Of a stretch of 64,000 bases of DNA, positions 60,441-64,000 are shown in pieces. Position numbers and translations under genes: made by a program. The notes under the pieces were generated by a model. That model did not search any database and was not told the DNA's origin. It saw only the letters and a program-made list of their open reading frames with translations. Within the stretch, counting starts at the first letter, position 1. The number at the start of each line of letters is the position of its first letter. The DNA lies in NCBI RefSeq assembly GCF_032062135.1, contig NC_092859.1:87858781-87922780 (forward strand). The letters run 5' to 3'. This DNA comes from Pyxicephalus adspersus (Eukaryota; Chordata; Amphibia; Anura; Pyxicephalidae).

Positions 60441-62307
60441 CATTGGTTTTACTTCTAGTTTCCAGTGCCTCTTGCCTTAGCCAATCTCTTGCTCACTGTT
60501 GGTTTCAATCTCGAATGTCCCACTCCTAACAAATGGCCAAATTGAATATGGTGATTTGTGGGAAAACTTTGTATAATGGGAAAAAAACAGATCTCATTTT
60601 TAGTTCATTGCCCAAAAAACATATTATTGCCCTAATAACATAGTGACAAACACAATAATGAAATGTAAAGAAATGTCCATATGATTTGCTTTACATAAAA
60701 AGATGTCCATACTAGGGGTTAATAAAGTAAACTTTTAATTATGATAATAAACTGATTGCCCTTTCAGTGGTAAAACAGATGCCGAAACGGTAACGTAGAA
60801 AAATTATCAAGAATGCCAAAAAGATTATTAAATATGGTCAGCAATGTAAAGGGTTTAGGTACACTCTCTAATCTTGACATCTCCATGAGTCAACATGGTA
60901 TTGCAGGCACCAACTATGACATGTTGATATAAGTGCAGAACTACAGTCCCCAGTTAAGATGAGATGTGGAGGGACAAAGAGAATACATTTTAGGCAGTGA
61001 TTGTATGTTCCAGTGGCCTCATTGGCTTTCTGGTGTTAAACTATTACACAAATTTAAAAGCAGATACATATATTATTTATTTACTGGTGCTAGAATAACG
61101 TGAGCTTTTTAATAAAAGTTTGTAAATAGCAGGTGCATCTCAACATCATTATGTAAATTGAAGGCAAGCAAGGTATATACTGTATATAAGTATAGTAAGA
61201 ACAGACATATTTGAGTAAATCTGGTTTTAATACTTATTACACTAAGAATTAGAAGCCTATTTGCCATATATGATAATGTGAACATATCTCATAAATCAAC
61301 TATGGTAGGTGTGGTACATTCGTAATATTTGGGATAGTGTACACTGATCACAGTAGGACTGCATTTTTATATTGAATGTTGTATATTTGCTCCTGGGTAA
61401 AGAGACACTGGCTGGATATTTTTTTCCATGACGTCCAAAAGCATTCAATCTTTATTTAAATATACATATGTTGCTGTTTTCCTCCTGAAGTCCTATGCAT
61501 TTCTTCCTGTATGTTTGCAAGGATGAAAAAAGAGAGAATTATAAAGAAGAATGAAGTGACTAGTACATTCTACAAGAGAGAAATAACTTTTTTTTTAAAC
61601 AATGTAACTAGTGTTTTCCAAAACGGATAAATACAGTTCTTCACAGATCTAACAGAAAAGAGATTCAAAAATGTATGTAAATGTTATGCAGAAGTATTCA
61701 GACTTTTATTGAATTATGTCATTAGCCCAGTCACACACATTTGAGAAATTGTAGCTTTTTTCATAAAGATACTTAAAATATTGAGTATCTACTTCATATG
61801 TATATTCAGGCTTCAAATGAATAAGATGAATATGCACAATAAAATAGAAACCAAGGGTGGTTGTCAGTTTTCTTTTGATTCCCATTAGTTCATATCAAGT
61901 GGAATCTACCATAAATGAATATGCAAAAATCTTTTCACAGTGACAAAATCAACGTTACATTTCTTCAACTTCTGCTAAAGCATCTATTGAGTGCTTTTTG
62001 TACTAGTCTCCTGTTGTGTATATTATTTACATTTTAATTCTGCAAGAACAACGAAAGTCATTTAATGTTAAAACTTTACTTTTCAGAATTCATGGCTGTA
62101 TTTGCAAGTCTAAAAACAGTAATCTTTTTTTTTAATATTTTAATAACGAAAGAATAATATACTACGTTAGCCATCGAGCAAACTTATTAACTCCAAACTC
62201 TGCTTTTTACATTACAAATATTTCAGCAACAAACTACTGAAAATGATATTTGTTAGAATGGTACAAACAGAGAATTTACTTTGTATGTAAACTATTTCAA
62301 ACTTAAA
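60441..62307. other. AT-rich non-coding stretch
   Basis: No gene recognised. Mostly non-repetitive by eye. Confidence 0.5.
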
Positions 62308-62458
62308 GGGCTCTATTTAGAAAACAGAGAATTTGATATTACCTCAAACATTCCCTAGTGGGAATCAATTGTGCAACACATGTGAAACACATAAACCTGG
62401 AAGATTCCCACCAGGGAATGTTAAAAGAAAATCCAGATTCCCTTTTTAAATGGAGCCC
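62308..62458. mobile_element. Palindromic MITE (second family)
   Basis: GGGCTCTATTTAGAAAA at the left mirrors TTTTTAAATGGAGCCC at the right. Just inside, ACATTCCCTAGTGGGAATC mirrors GATTCCCACCAGGGAATGT. About 150 bp with a short unpaired centre. Confidence 0.85.
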
Positions 62459-63395
62459 AAAGTGTAGGGTTCTATTTTAATTTATTTATTTTGGATACAG
62501 GCTCAAAACCCCTATAAGGTTATCTTTGGTGTCTGAAAACCTTAAAAGTTCTCAACCAATCTGAACTTTTACATGAGATGTTGATATATGAGATGTGGCT
62601 ATAACTTCAGCTGCTTTTATGTTCAGAACTATTAACGTTCTTACACTGAGGTCAACATCTTTTATGCATTTTTCCCTGTGCCTTTTATTTTTATATATAT
62701 AAAAAAAAATATAAAATATAAAAAATATAAAATATTTTAATATTATTATTATAGTTATTATTAAATTAGTTTAATTTTATTTTTAATTTTTATTGATACC
62801 ATAGAATTTAGTTTAAGAAAACAAGGAGACTAAGGTACCCAATGACTAACTTCTGTTTTCTTAAAAGAGATTTATGCATTGCAGTAATGTAAAATATTAT
62901 GCGATGAGAATAATTTGTAATAGGTAAACCAAGTGGCTTCTAATTCACCAGACTATTCCAATCTGAGCCACTGTAGCCACCGCTAGCCACCAATTGGCAC
63001 CAGCAGCACTTGTCTGTAGGAATGATCTCCAGCCAGACAATTTATTCATATTCCAACAGACTTCCGTCTCCTGCATTGCTGAAACCTTGATTTAATTGTC
63101 AGGCAAGAGATCACTCCACCAAATGAGTTCTGCTGGTACATTGCATTCTAGTGCTGACAGACTTCTTTTTTGAGCCGACTCAAAATCTCAAAAACTTGGT
63201 TTATACTTAAATATATTTAATATTTCATTGTTTACTTTAGCTTTGGGGGTTGTTTTTACAATGGACATTTGCAAATGGCTCTTATGGGTATTTCGCCTTG
63301 GTGTAGCTTGGTGATCTTTGCACTTTGTCACTAAAAGATAAGGAAAGAAGAACAATTTGGTTAAGCAGAAAAGTATAATGTCTCAGTGAATCTAG
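62459..63395. other. AT-rich non-coding stretch
   Basis: Extremely A/T-rich at 62690-62790. No gene recognised. Confidence 0.5.
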
Positions 63396-63468
63396 TATTA
63401 TTATTATTATTATTATTATTAAACAGGATTTATATAGCGCCAACATATTACGCAGCGCTGTACATTAA
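63396..63468 (-). mobile_element. L2-type LINE/SINE 3' tail
   Basis: Minus-strand copy of the 48272-48419 module: an (ATT)n tract at 63396-63420, then ACAGGATTTATATAGCGCC, AACATATTACGCAGCGCTG and TACATTAA. Strongly truncated. Confidence 0.85.
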
Positions 63469-64000
63469 CTAGTACTTAAACTCTTCTCTTGCTGTCAAAT
63501 AAAAGAAAAATATAACTGCAATTATACTACATGATTGTTTTTGGAATGGTGTGTGCTTTATATGTGTGTATTTATGTGTGTTTAAACATTTGAAAGCTTA
63601 ATACCATTTGAATATTATTTTCTAAACCTGTAACACCAATGAAAGCAGACTAATATAAAGATATGTATAATATGTAGAGACGGACTGGTAATTTCGCTAT
63701 GACCTTTCCCTTTGTTATCTATTGTTTGGTCCAAATAGTAAGATGAGACATTTTAGGAAATGAAAACTCAAGTATGAACTCAATGTTAAAATATTAAGAG
63801 TTACAATTAAAAATTAAAGATATTATTATTTAAATTAACATTAAAATTATAAATGTTAAAATTACAAGAGCAAGACCGAGGAGCAGCTCTACAAGGGACC
63901 AGACACTCATCGTGTAATAAAGAAAAACTTAATACATCACTGGATTATGCAAAGGTGAGTATAAGTAAAAAACAATAAATCCTGTAAGGTGCCTTTTTTT
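63469..64000. other. AT-rich non-coding stretch at the window end
   Basis: Nothing recognised. Confidence 0.5.

Noticed and set aside
60740..60805. CTGATTG...GCCGAAACGGTAACGTA, superficially like the same motif
   Set aside because: The first core box is wrong (CTGATTG) and the intervening sequence does not pair to form helix II.
1..64000. CRISPR arrays, bacterial operons or prophage
   Set aside because: Composition, intron structure and repeat content are those of vertebrate nuclear DNA. The tandem arrays have no spacer-repeat organisation.

Overview
This window looks like AT-rich nuclear DNA of an anuran amphibian. The evidence is one exon of a vertebrate-specific neuropeptidase gene plus a dense, mostly decayed set of amphibian-type repeats: L2-clade LINE ends with (AAT)n tails, a Tx1/L1-clade LINE, a tRNA-headed SINE, a Tc1-type transposase relic, palindromic MITEs and LTR-like repeats. 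Everything was read by eye. The species is not determined.

Layout. Positions 1-1310 hold a broken plus-strand relic of a multicopy, probably transposon-encoded protein family. The only host coding sequence I can support is 3743-3889 (+). It matches the C-terminal exon of TRHDE (thyrotropin-releasing-hormone-degrading ectoenzyme, an M1 aminopeptidase) and is followed by a probable 3' UTR to about 4.5-5.0 kb. The remaining ~59 kb has no recognisable host gene. This fits the large gene-poor interval that follows TRHDE in other tetrapods.

From 5 to 64 kb the window is a record of insertions. There are two long fold-back elements (6058-7768 and 25831-28676) and a 320-bp TIR element (8303-8622). 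A Tc1-type relic lies at 13240-13975 and TIR/MITE elements at 14520-15152, 16303-16714, 23017-23236 and 24650-25050. L2 LINE pieces lie at about 29.1, 32.1, 48.3, 58.2 and 63.4 kb. A GAACTAAACCC-tipped MITE family occurs at about 3.2, 34.3, 36.7, 36.9, 42.7 and 47.1 kb. There is a tRNA-type SINE at 43308-43620, a minus-strand L1/Tx1 LINE at 48425-50760, and two LTR-like repeats (52095-52875 and 59370-60072). A second copy of the first relic family (58870-60440, minus) is split by the second LTR-like repeat. Minisatellites lie at 24.8, 30.7, 38.1 and 55.3 kb.

The observation most worth following is a short motif at five places (about 6.34, 8.44, 26.08, 28.42 and 39.21 kb): CTGANGAA, a small hairpin, GAAAC, then a 2-bp hairpin ending in GTH. 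Its hairpin changes sequence but stays paired between copies, as expected of a structured RNA. It closely resembles a type-I hammerhead ribozyme core with a one-base insertion. Three copies lie in the arms of the two long fold-back elements, an arrangement reminiscent of inverted terminal repeats of Penelope-like elements.
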